This document shows positions 9,601 through 19,073 of a stretch of 54,038 bases of DNA, piece after piece (within the stretch, counting starts at the first letter, position 1; each line of letters opens with the position of its first letter). The notes under the pieces are model-generated. The model saw only the letters and a program-made list of their open reading frames with translations. It was not told the origin of the DNA and did not search any database. The position numbers and the translations under genes are program-made. The stretch covers positions 1 to 54,038 of the forward strand of contig JACDQM010000102.1 of assembly GCA_015657635.1 (NCBI GenBank), given 5' to 3'. The DNA comes from Roseateles sp. GTDB lineage: Bacteria; Pseudomonadota; Gammaproteobacteria; Burkholderiales; Burkholderiaceae_C.

Positions 9601-12173
9601 CCTCCGCATTGCTGCGCGCCGTGCTGGAAAGCCTGCCCTGCGGGCTGGCTTTTATCGACGCCGATGCGAACATCGTGTTGAGCAATCAGCGCTTCTGGGA
9701 TCAGCTCGGCATCGCGCGTCACGAAATCCCGGGCGAGGTGGTACCTGTCAGCCGCCAGGTCGAGCTGTCCTGGGCGCGCGGCGACTACGGCGACACGCCC
9801 CTGGAGACTGCCATCGCGATGGCGATGGGAAGGGTGCAGGTGGCCTTGCGCGAGCCTTTTGTCTGGGAGCGTGTGCAGCAGCAGGATGGCACGATCATGG
9901 AGGTGCGCAGCAACCCAGCGCCGCATGGCCTGGTCGCCACCTACACGGACGTGACCGAGCTGCGCAGCGCGGTGCGCGACCGGCTCAGCGCAGAAACGCT
10001 GCTGCGCGGAGCGATTGACACGGTCAACGAAGCCTTCGTGCTGTATGACCCGCAGGACCGCCTGCTGTTCTGCAACGAGAAGTACCGCCAGATGTACGCG
10101 ACCTCGGCCGACCTGATCGTGCCGGGCACCACCTTCGAAGCGATCATCCGCGCCGGTGCCGAACGTGGCCAGTACGCGGCAGCGATCGGCCGGGTGGATG
10201 AATGGGTGGCTGAGCGGATGGCGGCACACCGCCGCGCTGACACCAGTCTGGTGCAGAGCCTGGACGACGGGCGCTGGGTGCGTGTGGTCGAGCGCCGCAT
10301 GGCAGATGGCCACACGGTGGGGTTCCGGATCGACATCACCGATCTGGTTCAGGCCACCCAGGCGGCAGAGCAGGCGTCCGAGGCCAAGAGCCGATTCCTG
10401 GCCAATATGAGCCACGAGATCCGCACGCCGATGAACGCCATCCTCGGCATGCTGCAGCTGCTGCAGCGCACGCCGCTGGACGGCCGCCAGCGCGACTACA
10501 CCAGCAAGATCGACGGCGCAGCGCGCTCGCTGCTGAGCCTGCTGAACGACATTCTGGACTTCTCCAAGGTCGAGGCCGGCAAGATGGAGCTGGACCTGCA
10601 TCCGTTCAGCATCGATGCCTTGCTGGCAGATCTGGAGGCGGTGCTAGCGGCTTCGAGGGGCGAGAAGGCCTTGCGCCTGACCTTTGCGCGTGATCCTCAA
10701 TTGCCCGCCTGGCTGCAGGGCGATGCGCTGCGCCTGAAGCAGGTGCTGATCAATCTGGGCAGCAATGCGATCAAGTTCACCCCCTCCGGCGAGGTGCGGA
10801 TCCAGCTGCGCAGTGGCGGTCTATCGCAGGGGCTGCAGGCGCTGGAAATCGCGGTCACCGATACCGGCATCGGCATTGCGCCAGAGCACCAGCAGCAAAT
10901 CTTCGCTGGCTTTTCGCAAGCGGAAGCCTCGACCACGCGGCGCTTTGGCGGCACCGGACTGGGCCTGGCTATCAGCCAGCGGCTCGTGCGCCTGATGGGC
11001 GGGGAGCTGGCGCTGGACAGTGCGCCAGGCCAGGGCAGCCGCTTCCATTTCGAGCTGCATCTCGCCGTGGCCGAGGCGCCGGCCGAAGAAGCACGGCCGC
11101 AACGGCAGCAGCCGGGCGCTGCCGGGCGTCTGGCCGGGATGCGCTTGTTGGTGGTGGAGGACAACCTCAACAACCAGCAGGTCGCACAGGAACTGCTGCA
11201 GGACGAAGGGGCGCAGGTGGAGCTGGCCGGCAACGGCCAGATCGCGCTGGATCGCCTGCAATTGATGGCCGCGCAGGGCGCCGGTTTCGATGCCGTGCTG
11301 ATGGATGTGCAGATGCCGGTGATGGACGGCTTCACCGCAACGCGTGAGATCCGCAAGCGTCCCGAGTGGGCCGGTTTGCCGGTGATCGCGATGACGGCCA
11401 ATGCCATGGCCTCCGACCGCGCGGACTGCCTGGTCGCCGGCATGAACGAGCACATCGGCAAACCCTTCGATCTCGATGCGCTGGTGGCGCTGCTGCGCCG
11501 GCTGACCGGGCGCAGCGAGGTTGTGGCACCAAGCCCAGTGCCGGACGTGGACTTGCCGCAAGCGCTGGTCCAGCAAGCCGCGCAAGCCGGGCTGGATCTG
11601 CCGGGCGCTATCAGCCGTCTGATGGGCAAGCATGGGCTGTACGTCCGCATGGCGCGTTCCTTTGCGGCGAGCGCCACCCTATTGCCGGCTGAGCTGCGTA
11701 GCGCTGCGGGGCAGGCCGCGGCTGCCGCGCTGCTGCATGGCTTCAAGGGTCTGGCCGGGACCATAGGCGCCGAGCGACTGGCGCAGATGGCGCGCCATGG
11801 GGAGGAGCTGCTGCGGGATTCGGGGCGGCTGGAGCTGCAGTTCATCGACGAGCTTGAGCTGCAGATGAACCGGAGCTGCAAGGCGCTGCTCGAAACCGCG
11901 ACACAGCTGGAAGCGGCGCTGGGCCCGGCGCCCAGCCCTGAGCGCAACACGCTCGATGTGGCGGCGGCGCGCACCGGATTGAAGGCGCTGGCCGTCTTGC
12001 TTGGCGCGTCCGACCTGGAGGCGCTGGACGCGCTGGAGACGCTGCGTCGCCAGCATGGCGCCAGCCTGGATCCGGCCTTGCTCGAAGCGCTGGATGAGGC
12101 GGTGGCCGAACTGAACTTTTCTGCGGCCAGCCAGTGCTGCGCCAAATTGTTGGACACTCTCGACACACCATGA
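6612..12173 (+). CDS. CHASE/multi-PAS hybrid sensor histidine kinase with REC and Hpt domains
   Basis: This inner-membrane hybrid kinase of about 1853 residues is unusually large. In order I read: TM1 (about 20-47), a periplasmic CHASE domain (about 60-310), TM2 (about 319-342), seven PAS-like modules (about 350-1240), HisKA with [19 protein letters not shown] (phospho-His near 1267), HATPase with [10 protein letters not shown], a receiver with [12 protein letters not shown] (Asp near 1563) and a C-terminal Hpt with [13 protein letters not shown] (His near 1709). PAS modules 5-7 share the L-R-x-V-L-x-x-L-P-C-G-L opening and look like recent duplicates. The ATG at 6612 is preferred over a TTG at 6570. 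A REC-GGDEF gene starts 9 bases after the stop and is the likely phosphorelay output. The signal is unknown. Confidence 0.93.
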   Translation: MKRENGESKDPGHGAATAARPAVLVAVLLAFLGFAATAGVWSLIEAGARDEARERFERFSERVEAEVQRRLRQALPALHAIRGLYSDGGEPSASRFHQFVDSADLEANGQGVRSFAIVAPVRRDALADFESQLRSETLADFRVRGQGGTDPMAYVIKHVAPLSRNYLAWGLDIGAEAIKRQAIERAISSGEPALSGRFNLLHDAKAKPAYLLLLPIYRPGADPVSPHQRQRALLSLAYASLIMPELLARVEQLAEGQLDVEFHDGSVAEAKHLLYASEAGKAGQMGLQGVRQIDFGGQRFTLQMRANAAFEQGLANNAAGSWVIVFGVLASLGLAAAGFLLVSARSRAESLARRLTEDLEQLAHVARATGDAVMYLNPAGEIQWVNDAFSRVTGLRAEEALGQRSSELFADALTRSAAVLDGARQREQAFQLTQGIRRADGTPAWVQRDLLPQHDAQGRLRGFVDILHDVTRLKDAEASLARALAESRAVWKAVETHAIVSVADRQGVIVDANEGFQRISGYSREELLGANHRIVNSGLMSPQFWDEMWIAISAGRPWRGQICNRAKDGSLYWVDSLIAPIPDEHGMPLRYVSIRFDITGSKQAADELQRERQRLSHIIEGTGAGTWEMNLQTGAASFNARWAEMLGLTMADMAGASIETWRQRVHEKDLPAAEAALRRHLAGEAPLYEAELRMRHASGGWVWVLTRGKLLSRDADGEPMEMAGTHLDITARKEAERRLQDGRRLLTRIEGLAGVGGWSLDLETQTLSFSEGLAPLFGHSLEAQKGLAELLMHFDDGDRARLQAAIDQAMASGQGWDMELAADAEEGGADWLRSVGELERLDGGGTRLVGAFADISTRKLLEARTERSNQVLRSVLDNLPCGLSVFGADLRLLAENHQFRELLGFPDELFANGAARFEDIIRFNGRRGEYGSGSEVPEVVEQIIERARHPSAHQFERARPNGVTLEVRGSPLPGGGFVTTYVDISERKQLEAAREQASALLRAVLESLPCGLAFIDADANIVLSNQRFWDQLGIARHEIPGEVVPVSRQVELSWARGDYGDTPLETAIAMAMGRVQVALREPFVWERVQQQDGTIMEVRSNPAPHGLVATYTDVTELRSAVRDRLSAETLLRGAIDTVNEAFVLYDPQDRLLFCNEKYRQMYATSADLIVPGTTFEAIIRAGAERGQYAAAIGRVDEWVAERMAAHRRADTSLVQSLDDGRWVRVVERRMADGHTVGFRIDITDLVQATQAAEQASEAKSRFLANMSHEIRTPMNAILGMLQLLQRTPLDGRQRDYTSKIDGAARSLLSLLNDILDFSKVEAGKMELDLHPFSIDALLADLEAVLAASRGEKALRLTFARDPQLPAWLQGDALRLKQVLINLGSNAIKFTPSGEVRIQLRSGGLSQGLQALEIAVTDTGIGIAPEHQQQIFAGFSQAEASTTRRFGGTGLGLAISQRLVRLMGGELALDSAPGQGSRFHFELHLAVAEAPAEEARPQRQQPGAAGRLAGMRLLVVEDNLNNQQVAQELLQDEGAQVELAGNGQIALDRLQLMAAQGAGFDAVLMDVQMPVMDGFTATREIRKRPEWAGLPVIAMTANAMASDRADCLVAGMNEHIGKPFDLDALVALLRRLTGRSEVVAPSPVPDVDLPQALVQQAAQAGLDLPGAISRLMGKHGLYVRMARSFAASATLLPAELRSAAGQAAAAALLHGFKGLAGTIGAERLAQMARHGEELLRDSGRLELQFIDELELQMNRSCKALLETATQLEAALGPAPSPERNTLDVAAARTGLKALAVLLGASDLEALDALETLRRQHGASLDPALLEALDEAVAELNFSAASQCCAKLLDTLDTP

Positions 12174-12182
12174 CTTGCTTCG

Positions 12183-13148
12183 ATGCTGGAGCCCGCCTTG
12201 CACACTGAACTGCACGCGCTGCTGGGACGCAAGCCCCGCCTGCTGATCGTCGACGACCAGCCGCTGAACATTCAGGCTCTGCACCGAGTCTTTGCTGCCG
12301 ACTGCCAGGTCTTCATGGCGACATCCGGGGCCCAGGCGCTGCAGCTGTGCAGCCAACAGCTGCCGGACCTGGTGCTGCTCGACGTGCAGATGCCGGATAT
12401 GGACGGTTTCGAGGTCTGCCTGCGCCTGAAGGCGGATGAGCAGTTGCGTGAGACGCCGGTGATCTTTGTCACCGCGCATCAGGATGCGGAGACCGAGACC
12501 CGCGGCCTGGATTGCGGCGCGGTTGATTTCATCAGCAAACCCTTCAACCCGGCGGTGGTGCGGGCCCGGGTTCGGACCCAGCTCAAGCTCAAGCTGCAGT
12601 CCGATCTGCTGCGTGAAATGGCCTTCATCGACGGGCTCACGGGGCTGCACAACCGGCGCTTCTTCGATGAGCGCTTCAATGCCGAGTTGCAGCGTGCGCA
12701 GCGCAACAAGAGCAGCCTGGCCATCGCGTTGCTCGATGTCGACTTCTTCAAGCGCTACAACGACCACTATGGTCATCTGTCCGGCGATGACTGCCTGCGC
12801 AGCGTGGCGCTGGCGCTGCGCACGGTGCTCAAGCGGCCTGGCGACATCGTCTGCCGTTTTGGCGGGGAGGAGTTCGCCTGCGTGCTGCCCGAGACTGACG
12901 AGGCCGGCGCGCGTGCCGTGGCGCATGCGCTTGAGCAGACGGTGCGCGCGCTGCGGGTGCCGCATGTGCTGTCGGATGTGTGTGGTGTCGTGACGGTCAG
13001 CGCGGGGGTCGTCGTCGGGTCACCCGGCCCGGGCTGCACGATGGAATCGATGCTGGCGCTTGCTGACACCCAGCTCTACCGCGCCAAAGCTCAGGGGCGA
13101 GGCCAGGTTTGCGCCCAGCCTTTGGAGGACCTGGCAGCGGCGGCCTGA
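12183..13148 (+). CDS. Response regulator with REC and GGDEF domains (diguanylate cyclase)
   Basis: This 321-residue protein joins a receiver (about 18-135, phospho-Asp in LVLLDVQMPDMDGFE) to a GGDEF domain (about 150-315). The active loop is GGEEF, which is competent for making c-di-GMP, and an RPGD (RxxD) inhibitory site sits five residues before it. This is the PleD/WspR kind of output. It begins 9 bases after the large hybrid kinase, so the two are almost certainly cotranscribed and form one signalling pathway in which the kinase's Hpt domain would phosphorylate this receiver. The pairing is inferred from position. Confidence 0.94.
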   Translation: MLEPALHTELHALLGRKPRLLIVDDQPLNIQALHRVFAADCQVFMATSGAQALQLCSQQLPDLVLLDVQMPDMDGFEVCLRLKADEQLRETPVIFVTAHQDAETETRGLDCGAVDFISKPFNPAVVRARVRTQLKLKLQSDLLREMAFIDGLTGLHNRRFFDERFNAELQRAQRNKSSLAIALLDVDFFKRYNDHYGHLSGDDCLRSVALALRTVLKRPGDIVCRFGGEEFACVLPETDEAGARAVAHALEQTVRALRVPHVLSDVCGVVTVSAGVVVGSPGPGCTMESMLALADTQLYRAKAQGRGQVCAQPLEDLAAAA

Positions 13149-13442
13149 TCCTGGCTGAGGCCGCCGCCTGCGAGGCGGTACAGGTGGCGGCTCAGCGCCG
13201 CCAAGCAGGCAGGCGGACATGTCGCGACGCCCCCGCCAGGAAATGCAGTTGCCAGCCGATGAACCCGGGTCAGGCCCAGCCTTGAATGCCCTTTGGGGCA
13301 GGGATGAACGACAAGGCGGACGCAATGGCTGCCGCTGCGGCGGAGAACCAGGCTATTCAAAGGGCACGCTTTGCAGGAGTGCGCTGTACCTGGTGCCGGG
13401 CTAGCTCGAAATCCTGAACAGAATCAAGCAGCTGGCGAGATG
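13149..13442 (+). other. Intergenic region without a supported gene
   Basis: These 294 bases lie between the REC-GGDEF gene and the convergent tRNA-Gly gene. GC-rich hairpins such as CCGCCTGCGAGGCGG occur near 13162-13180, but none runs into a T tract. Short open frames on both strands lack ribosome sites and recognisable domains. Confidence 0.6.
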
Positions 13443-13516
13443 TGGAGCGGGTGAAGGGAATCGAACCCTCGTATGAAGCTTGGGAAGCTGCCGTTCTACC
13501 ATTGAACTACACCCGC
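13443..13516 (-). tRNA. tRNA-Gly (anticodon CCC)
   Basis: Read leftward, the gene folds as a 74-base tRNA with encoded CCA. The acceptor stem GCGGGTG pairs with CACCCGC. The D arm starts at TAGTTCAATGGTAGAA. The anticodon loop TTCCCAA gives anticodon CCC, and the T arm is GGGTTCGATTCCC. The first base is at 13516 and the CCA ends at 13443. Confidence 0.96.
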
Positions 13517-13525
13517 GTGCGGCGG

Positions 13526-13531
13526 ATTATA
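13526..13531 (-). promoter_or_regulatory. -10 element (TATAAT) for tRNA-Gly
   Basis: A perfect TATAAT on the minus strand ends 9 bases before the tRNA 5' end, the expected distance for a strong stable-RNA promoter. The -35 region is not obvious. Confidence 0.55.
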
Positions 13532-13616
13532 GGGAGCTCTCAGGGTGCAGCGGCCGGTGCTGCTGCCATGGCCCTGGCCCTGCGCCTGGAAGGCGCTGGG
13601 CGCTACAGTGCGAGCC

Positions 13617-16193
13617 ATGAGCCGCACCTCCTCGCCAGCCTTGCCCTCGTCTTCTTCCTCTGCCCAGCGTCCGCCCGCCGTCTGGCTGCTTGCCTGGCGC
13701 CAGTTGTGGCGAGACTGGCGCGCGGGCGAGTTGCGCTTGCTGGTCCTCGCGGTTGCGTTGGCGGTGGCCGCAGTCTGCGCCGTGGGCTTTCTGGCCGACC
13801 GGCTGGAGCGAGGACTGCAGCGTGACGCCGGCCGGCTGATGGGTGGCGATGCCGTGCTGTCCAGTGACAAGCCGACGCCCACGGCGCTGCAGGCGGTGGC
13901 CGCCGAGCTGGGGCTGAAGGCCACCGCCTCGGTGAGCTTTCCCAGCATGGCCCGTGCACCGGAAGATCGCGGCGGCGCCAGCCGACTGGTGGCGGTTCGG
14001 GCGGTCGACACGGCCTATCCCCTGAGGGGCCACCTGCGCTTGCAGGATGGACGCAGTGTCAGCGCGCCTGCGCCTGGCACGGTCTGGGTGGATGCGCCGG
14101 TGCTCGATGCCCTGGGCTTGCAGCTTGGCGACAAGCTCTTGCTGGGCGATCTCAGCCTGCAGGTGGCCGGGCTGATCGCCGAAGAGCCTGACCGGGGCGG
14201 CGGCTTCGTCAACTTCGCGCCGCGCGTGATGCTGGCCCAGATCGACCTGGCCGCCACGGGGCTGGTGCAGCCTGCCAGCCGGCTGAATTACCGATTCGCG
14301 CTGGTCGACCCGCAAGGGCGTGCGGCCGCGCTGGCCAGCTTTGAGAAGCGTGCTCGCGGCCTGATTGAAACGGAGCACCTGCGCGGCGTCAGATTGGAAA
14401 CGCTGGAGGGCGGACAGCCCGAGATGCGCCAGACGCTTGACCGTGCCTCACGCTTTCTGAAATTGGTGGCGATGCTGGCGGCCTTGCTGGCTGCGGTGGC
14501 GGTGGCGCTGGCGGCGCGCGACTTTGCGGCGCGACACCTGGACGATTGCGCAATGCTGCGCGTGCTCGGCCAGCCGCAGCGCCGCATCGCCTGGTCCTAT
14601 GGGTTGGAGTTCGGCCTGGTTGGGCTGCTCGCGAGCGTAGCGGGCGTGCTGCTGGGTTACGCGCTGCACCACGTCTTCCTGGCTCTGCTGGCCGGGCTCA
14701 TCGAGGTGCAATTGCCCGCCCCCAGCCTGTGGCCGGTCGGACTGGGCCTCGGCCTGGGCATGAGCCTGTTGCTGGGCTTTGGCGTCCCGCCGGTGCTGCA
14801 GCTGGCTGCGGTGCCGCCGCTGCGGGTGATCCGCCGTGATCTGGGCGGGCTCAAGGCCAGCTCGTTGCTGGTGCTGGTGGCTGGTGTGCTGGGCTTTGCC
14901 GGCATTCTGGTGCTGCTGGCGCAGAACGCGCTTCTGGGCTTGATGGCAGCTGGCGGCTTCGGTCTGGCACTCGGTTTGTTTGCGTTGCTGGCCTGGCTTG
15001 CTGTGGCGTCCTTGCGCCGTCTGGTGCCGCTGGGGGCGGGTGGAGTGGCCTTGCCGCGCTGGCTGCTGCTGGCCACGCGCCAGGTGGCAGCTCGGCCGGT
15101 CTTCGCGGTGGTGCAGGTGTCGGCCCTGTCAGTGGGCCTGATGGCGCTGACGCTGTTGGTGCTGCTGCGCACCGATCTGATCGACAGCTGGCGCGCAGCC
15201 AGCCCGGCGGATGCGCCAAACCGTTTCGTGATCAATATCCAGCCGGAGCAGGGCGACACTTTTCGCGCAGCGCTCGCTGAAGGGGGCGTTTCCAGCTTCG
15301 ACTGGTATCCGATGATCCGCGGCCGGCTGGTCACCATCAACGGGCAGGCCGTCTCACCGCAGCAGTTCAGCGAGGCCCGCGCCCAGCGCCTGGTCGAGCG
15401 CGAATTCAATCTCAGCCACAGCCGCAGCCTGCCGGCGCACAACAGCCTGATTGCCGGCCAATGGCGTGAGGACGAAGCGGATGGGCTGAGTGTGGAAGAG
15501 GGGCTGGCGACACAGCTGGGCATCAAGCTGGGTGATCGGCTGGGCTTCGATATTGCGGGCCAGACGGTCGAGGGGCGCATCAGCAGCCTGCGCAAGGTCG
15601 ATTGGGCCTCGATGCGGGTGAACTTCTTTGTCATGTATCCGCGTGCCGAGATGCCGGAGCTGCCGCTGACCTATATCGCGGCCTTCCGTGCGCCGGAGGG
15701 TTCGGCGCTGGACAAACGATTGGCACGCGAGTTTCCGAACATCACCGCGGTCGATGTCTCGGCCCAGCTGCGCCAGGTGCAGAGCGTGCTGAACCAGGTG
15801 ATCGAGGCGGTGCAGTTCCTGTTTGGTTTCACGCTGGCCAGCGGCGTGGTGGTGCTGCTGACCGCAGTCGGCAGCACCCGCGAGGCCCGCATCCGTGAAT
15901 TCGGCCTGATGCGCGCTTTGGGCGCCAGCTCGCAGCTGCTGTCCCGCGTTCAGCGGGCTGAGCTGATCGGCGTCGGCGCCTTGGCTGGCCTGCTGGGCGG
16001 CGGCATGGCGCTGCTGCTGTCAGCGCTGTTGGCGCGTTATGTCTTCGAATTCAGCTGGGGCGGCAGCCTGTGGGTGCTGCCGGCCAGCATGGCCGCGGGT
16101 GCGTGTCTGGCACAGCTGGCGGGCTGGTGGAGCCTGCGGGGTGTGCTGGAACGTCCGGTGATCGCAACGCTGCGGGCGGCGCAGGGGGACTGA
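13617..16193 (+). CDS. FtsX-family ABC transporter permease (YbbP-like)
   Basis: This 858-residue inner-membrane protein has the double-FtsX layout of YbbP-type permeases: an N-terminal TM helix (about 40-62), a large periplasmic domain, a first block of membrane helices (about 280-500), a second periplasmic domain and a C-terminal FtsX block with TREARIREFGLMRALGAS. Such proteins work as MacB-like mechanotransmission or lipoprotein/lipid-release machines with a separate ATPase (YbbA). No ATPase gene lies in this window next to it, so the partner must be elsewhere. The ATG at 13617 was chosen by alignment with the family N-terminus; its ribosome site is weak. It is divergent from tRNA-Gly. 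Confidence 0.85.
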   Translation: MSRTSSPALPSSSSSAQRPPAVWLLAWRQLWRDWRAGELRLLVLAVALAVAAVCAVGFLADRLERGLQRDAGRLMGGDAVLSSDKPTPTALQAVAAELGLKATASVSFPSMARAPEDRGGASRLVAVRAVDTAYPLRGHLRLQDGRSVSAPAPGTVWVDAPVLDALGLQLGDKLLLGDLSLQVAGLIAEEPDRGGGFVNFAPRVMLAQIDLAATGLVQPASRLNYRFALVDPQGRAAALASFEKRARGLIETEHLRGVRLETLEGGQPEMRQTLDRASRFLKLVAMLAALLAAVAVALAARDFAARHLDDCAMLRVLGQPQRRIAWSYGLEFGLVGLLASVAGVLLGYALHHVFLALLAGLIEVQLPAPSLWPVGLGLGLGMSLLLGFGVPPVLQLAAVPPLRVIRRDLGGLKASSLLVLVAGVLGFAGILVLLAQNALLGLMAAGGFGLALGLFALLAWLAVASLRRLVPLGAGGVALPRWLLLATRQVAARPVFAVVQVSALSVGLMALTLLVLLRTDLIDSWRAASPADAPNRFVINIQPEQGDTFRAALAEGGVSSFDWYPMIRGRLVTINGQAVSPQQFSEARAQRLVEREFNLSHSRSLPAHNSLIAGQWREDEADGLSVEEGLATQLGIKLGDRLGFDIAGQTVEGRISSLRKVDWASMRVNFFVMYPRAEMPELPLTYIAAFRAPEGSALDKRLAREFPNITAVDVSAQLRQVQSVLNQVIEAVQFLFGFTLASGVVVLLTAVGSTREARIREFGLMRALGASSQLLSRVQRAELIGVGALAGLLGGGMALLLSALLARYVFEFSWGGSLWVLPASMAAGACLAQLAGWWSLRGVLERPVIATLRAAQGD

Positions 16194-16229
16194 GCCGGCC
16201 AGCGCGCTACGTCACATCCGGCAGCGGCG

Positions 16230-18385
16230 TCAGAAGCTCTCCCATTCGTCGCTGACCTTGTCGCTGCCGCGTGCGGCGACGGGTGAGCTCGCCGCGGCTT
16301 TGGGCGCCGCAGCAGGGGCCGGGCGGGGTGCTGAAGGCTTGGACTTGGCAGGCGCTGCTGTTCGCGCGGCCGCGGACGGCGCACCGGCGGACGTCTTTGC
16401 GGGCGCTTTGACTGGCGACGTCGTGCGCAAGCCGGCATGGCTGTGCGTGGTCGACGCTGCCGCCGCAGCCGACGCGGAGGTGCGGAACACCGACACCGCG
16501 CCCACCAGTCGTTGTGCCTGCTCACGCAGGCTTTCGGCCGCCGCCGCTGATTCTTCGACCAGCGCAGCGTTCTGCTGGGTCATCTGGTCCAACTGCGCGA
16601 CCGACTGACTGACCTGGCCGATGCCATCGCTCTGCTCGGCCGAAGCGACACTGATCTCGCCAATGATGTCGGCCACCCGCTGGACGCTGGAGACGATGTC
16701 GGTCATCGACGTGCCGGCCTCCTGCACCAGCCGAGCGCCTACCTCGACACGGTCCACACTGGCACCGATCAGCGTCTTGATTTCCTTGGCGGCTTCAGCA
16801 CTGCGCTGGGCCAGCGAGCGAACTTCACTGGCGACAACCGCAAAGCCGCGGCCTTGCTCGCCGGCGCGGGCGGCTTCCACAGCCGCATTCAGGGCCAGGA
16901 TGTTGGTCTGGAAGGCGATGCCATCGATCACGCCGATGATGTCGTTGATCTTCTTCGAGCTGGCATTGATTTCGTCCATGGTCGAGACGACCTGGCCGAC
17001 CACATCACCACCGCGGGCGGCTGCCGCCGCTGCGCTGGAGACCAGTTGATTGGCCGTGCGGGAGGAATCAGCGGTCTGCCGGACGGTGCTGCTGAGCTCT
17101 TCCATGGACGACGCAGCAATCTGCAGATTGGACGCAGTCTGCTCCGTGCGTTGGCTCAGGTCCTGATTGCCCGAAGCAATCTCACCGCTGGCGGTGCCGA
17201 TCGAATCGACCGAGTGGCGTACCGTGCCGATCATGTCCGCCAGGCGGCTGCGCATGGCTTCTGTGTCGCGGATCAGCGCACCAATCTCATCGGGCCGATC
17301 ACTGTGCACGGCCGTGGTCAGATCGCCTTGGGCAATCGCCTTGATCGCGTCGCTCAGGCTGGCAAGCGGCTGTGCGACCCAGTTGCGCATCATCCACAGC
17401 AGTCCGAAACCCAGTGCCACGGCGCGCCGCCGAGCAGCAGCCAGAAGGGCAGCAGGGTGGCCCACTGGGCTCTTGAGGCTTCGCCGCTGGACACCTGCGC
17501 AATCACCCAGTGGCCGGTCTTCTCGCTCTTGCGCACCACAGCAAAGTTGTCGCTGCGGCCGTTGCCCAGAACATCAGGCACGTCGCTGATGTAGCCGCGC
17601 TCATCAGCCTGGGCCAGGATCTTGTCCAGGCCAGGAGCCACTTCACTCACCGGCTTGCCACTGGCAGTCTCGTGACCAAAGAGGCGGGCTTTTGCCGGGT
17701 CTATGTTGCCCGTCAGCAAGTAGATCCCGCCACTGTCAAAGAACCTCGAGCTTTTGGCCATCTTGGCGATGGCTGCTTCGAAGCTGTCGAGCGAGAAGCC
17801 GATGAACAGCAAGCCCACCACCTTGCCGGCATCGTTCTTTACGGGCTCGTAGTAGGTCATGTAGGCATGGCCGAACAAGGTGGCGCGGCCGGTGTAGGGA
17901 TTGCCAGCGCTGACTGTCGCGTAGGCCGGGTGCTGCTTGCCCATCAGCGTGCCCATCGCGCGCTCGCCCTTCTCGTTCTTCAACGAAGTGGTAATGCGGA
18001 TGAAGTCGTCGTCCTTGGCGGCGAATACCGTGGCGACACCGCCCGTGGTGGATGCGAACTTGTCGACTTGCGTGAAGTTGCCATTCAAGGGCGGGCCCCA
18101 ATCCCGCAACTCGCCCGTGGCAGGGTCGAGTGTGAATGCCGGGCCGAACTCTTGCCTGAAGGTGCCGAACGAGCGCTGGGTTTGGGCGCGCGCGGCGTCG
18201 TCCAGTGCCTGGATGCTGTCGGCGATGGCCGATGTCTTGTCGCCGACCCAGGTGATGACGCGCTCGTTGGCGTCTCTGCTGAGCATGATGCTGACGACGA
18301 CGCTGCTGCCCAGCAGGATTGCTGCGAGCGTGAGACTGCCAATCAGCGAGACGCGCCGGGCGATCGAGGTGACTTGAGTGGACAT
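16230..18385 (-). pseudogene. Methyl-accepting chemotaxis protein with Cache-type sensor, single-base frameshift
   Basis: Two overlapping frames make one chemoreceptor of about 717 residues. The upstream frame (18385 to about 17425) has TM1, a large periplasmic Cache-like domain and the start of TM2. The downstream frame (about 17430 to 16230) continues TM2 with [11 protein letters not shown], then HAMP, the signalling hairpin with [20 protein letters not shown], and an Ala/Pro-rich linker ending EWESF, a CheR/CheB-docking pentapeptide like NWETF. The frame breaks in the GGCGCGCC palindrome at 17421-17428, and adding one base restores it. AAGGAG precedes the start. Sequence error is as likely as true decay, because everything else is intact. 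It follows cheW after a hairpin. Confidence 0.85.
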
Positions 18386-18449
18386 GGCTACTCCTTAGCC
18401 GGAAGGCGCACGGTGGGCGCCTGGACTGCTCTGGGGGCGGGACAGCACA

Positions 18450-18470
18450 AACCCGGCAAGTGGCCGGGTT
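18450..18470 (-). terminator. Hairpin between cheW and the downstream mcp
   Basis: AACCCGGC (18450-18457) pairs with GCCGGGTT (18463-18470). Read leftward it is followed by TTTGTGCTGT, a weak T-rich tail. It may end or attenuate the cheA-mcp-cheW transcript before the second mcp. Confidence 0.5.
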
Positions 18471-18480
18471 CAGAACAAAC

Positions 18481-19014
18481 TCAAGAGGCCATCACATCCA
18501 TCAGGCCCATGTCGGCGCTGCTCATCAGGCCCTCGATGTCCATCAGAATCAGCATGCGGTCACTGACCGCGCCGATGCCCGTGATGAAACTGGTATCGAC
18601 CGCGCTCGCATTGAGTTCAGGTGCCGGGCGGATCGAGTCGCGGCTGAGTTCCAGCACATCGGACACGGAGTCAACCACGGCGCCAACTACGCGGTTGCGA
18701 ACGTTCAGCACGATCACGACCGTGAAACTGTTGTACTCAGCCGTCGGGCACCCGAGCTTCAAACGCAGATCAACGATGGGAACGATCACGCCACGCAGGT
18801 TCACCACGCCCTTGATGAAGTCAGGCGCGTTGGCGATGCGAGTGGGCGGCTCGTAGGAGCGGATCTCCTGAACCTTCAGGATGTCGATGCCGTACTCTTC
18901 GCTGCCCAGGCGGAAGGTCAGATATTCCCCGCTAGCCGGACCATGAGCTTTGACCGTCAGATTGCCGGAACCGGCATGCGGGACCAGTTGAGTGGTTTCA
19001 GAGACTTGTTCCAT
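18481..19014 (-). CDS. cheW: Chemotaxis coupling protein CheW
   Basis: This 177-residue protein is a single CheW domain that links chemoreceptors to the kinase CheA at the membrane array. The family pattern is clear: [22 protein letters not shown] near residue 30, then [20 protein letters not shown], and the later [16 protein letters not shown] precedes the start. It lies between two chemoreceptor genes and 59 bases downstream of the first, in the same direction as cheA, so it is probably in the cheY-cheA-mcp operon. Confidence 0.96.
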   Translation of the reverse strand: MEQVSETTQLVPHAGSGNLTVKAHGPASGEYLTFRLGSEEYGIDILKVQEIRSYEPPTRIANAPDFIKGVVNLRGVIVPIVDLRLKLGCPTAEYNSFTVVIVLNVRNRVVGAVVDSVSDVLELSRDSIRPAPELNASAVDTSFITGIGAVSDRMLILMDIEGLMSSADMGLMDVMAS

Positions 19015-19073
19015 GGCTTACCTCGTCTGTGTGCGGGATCGTTGAGTGAGTGGCTGACTGAAGAAAGAGTGAC

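Noticed and set aside
10697..12271. 524-codon minus-strand frame, rich in Ser/Arg, opposite the hybrid kinase
   Set aside because: It lies opposite the HATPase, REC and Hpt domains, whose motifs are intact on the plus strand. Ser/Arg/Ala richness is typical of antisense frames here.
13219..13404. 61-codon frame between the REC-GGDEF gene and tRNA-Gly
   Set aside because: No ribosome site, no recognisable domain, low-complexity Gly/Arg composition.
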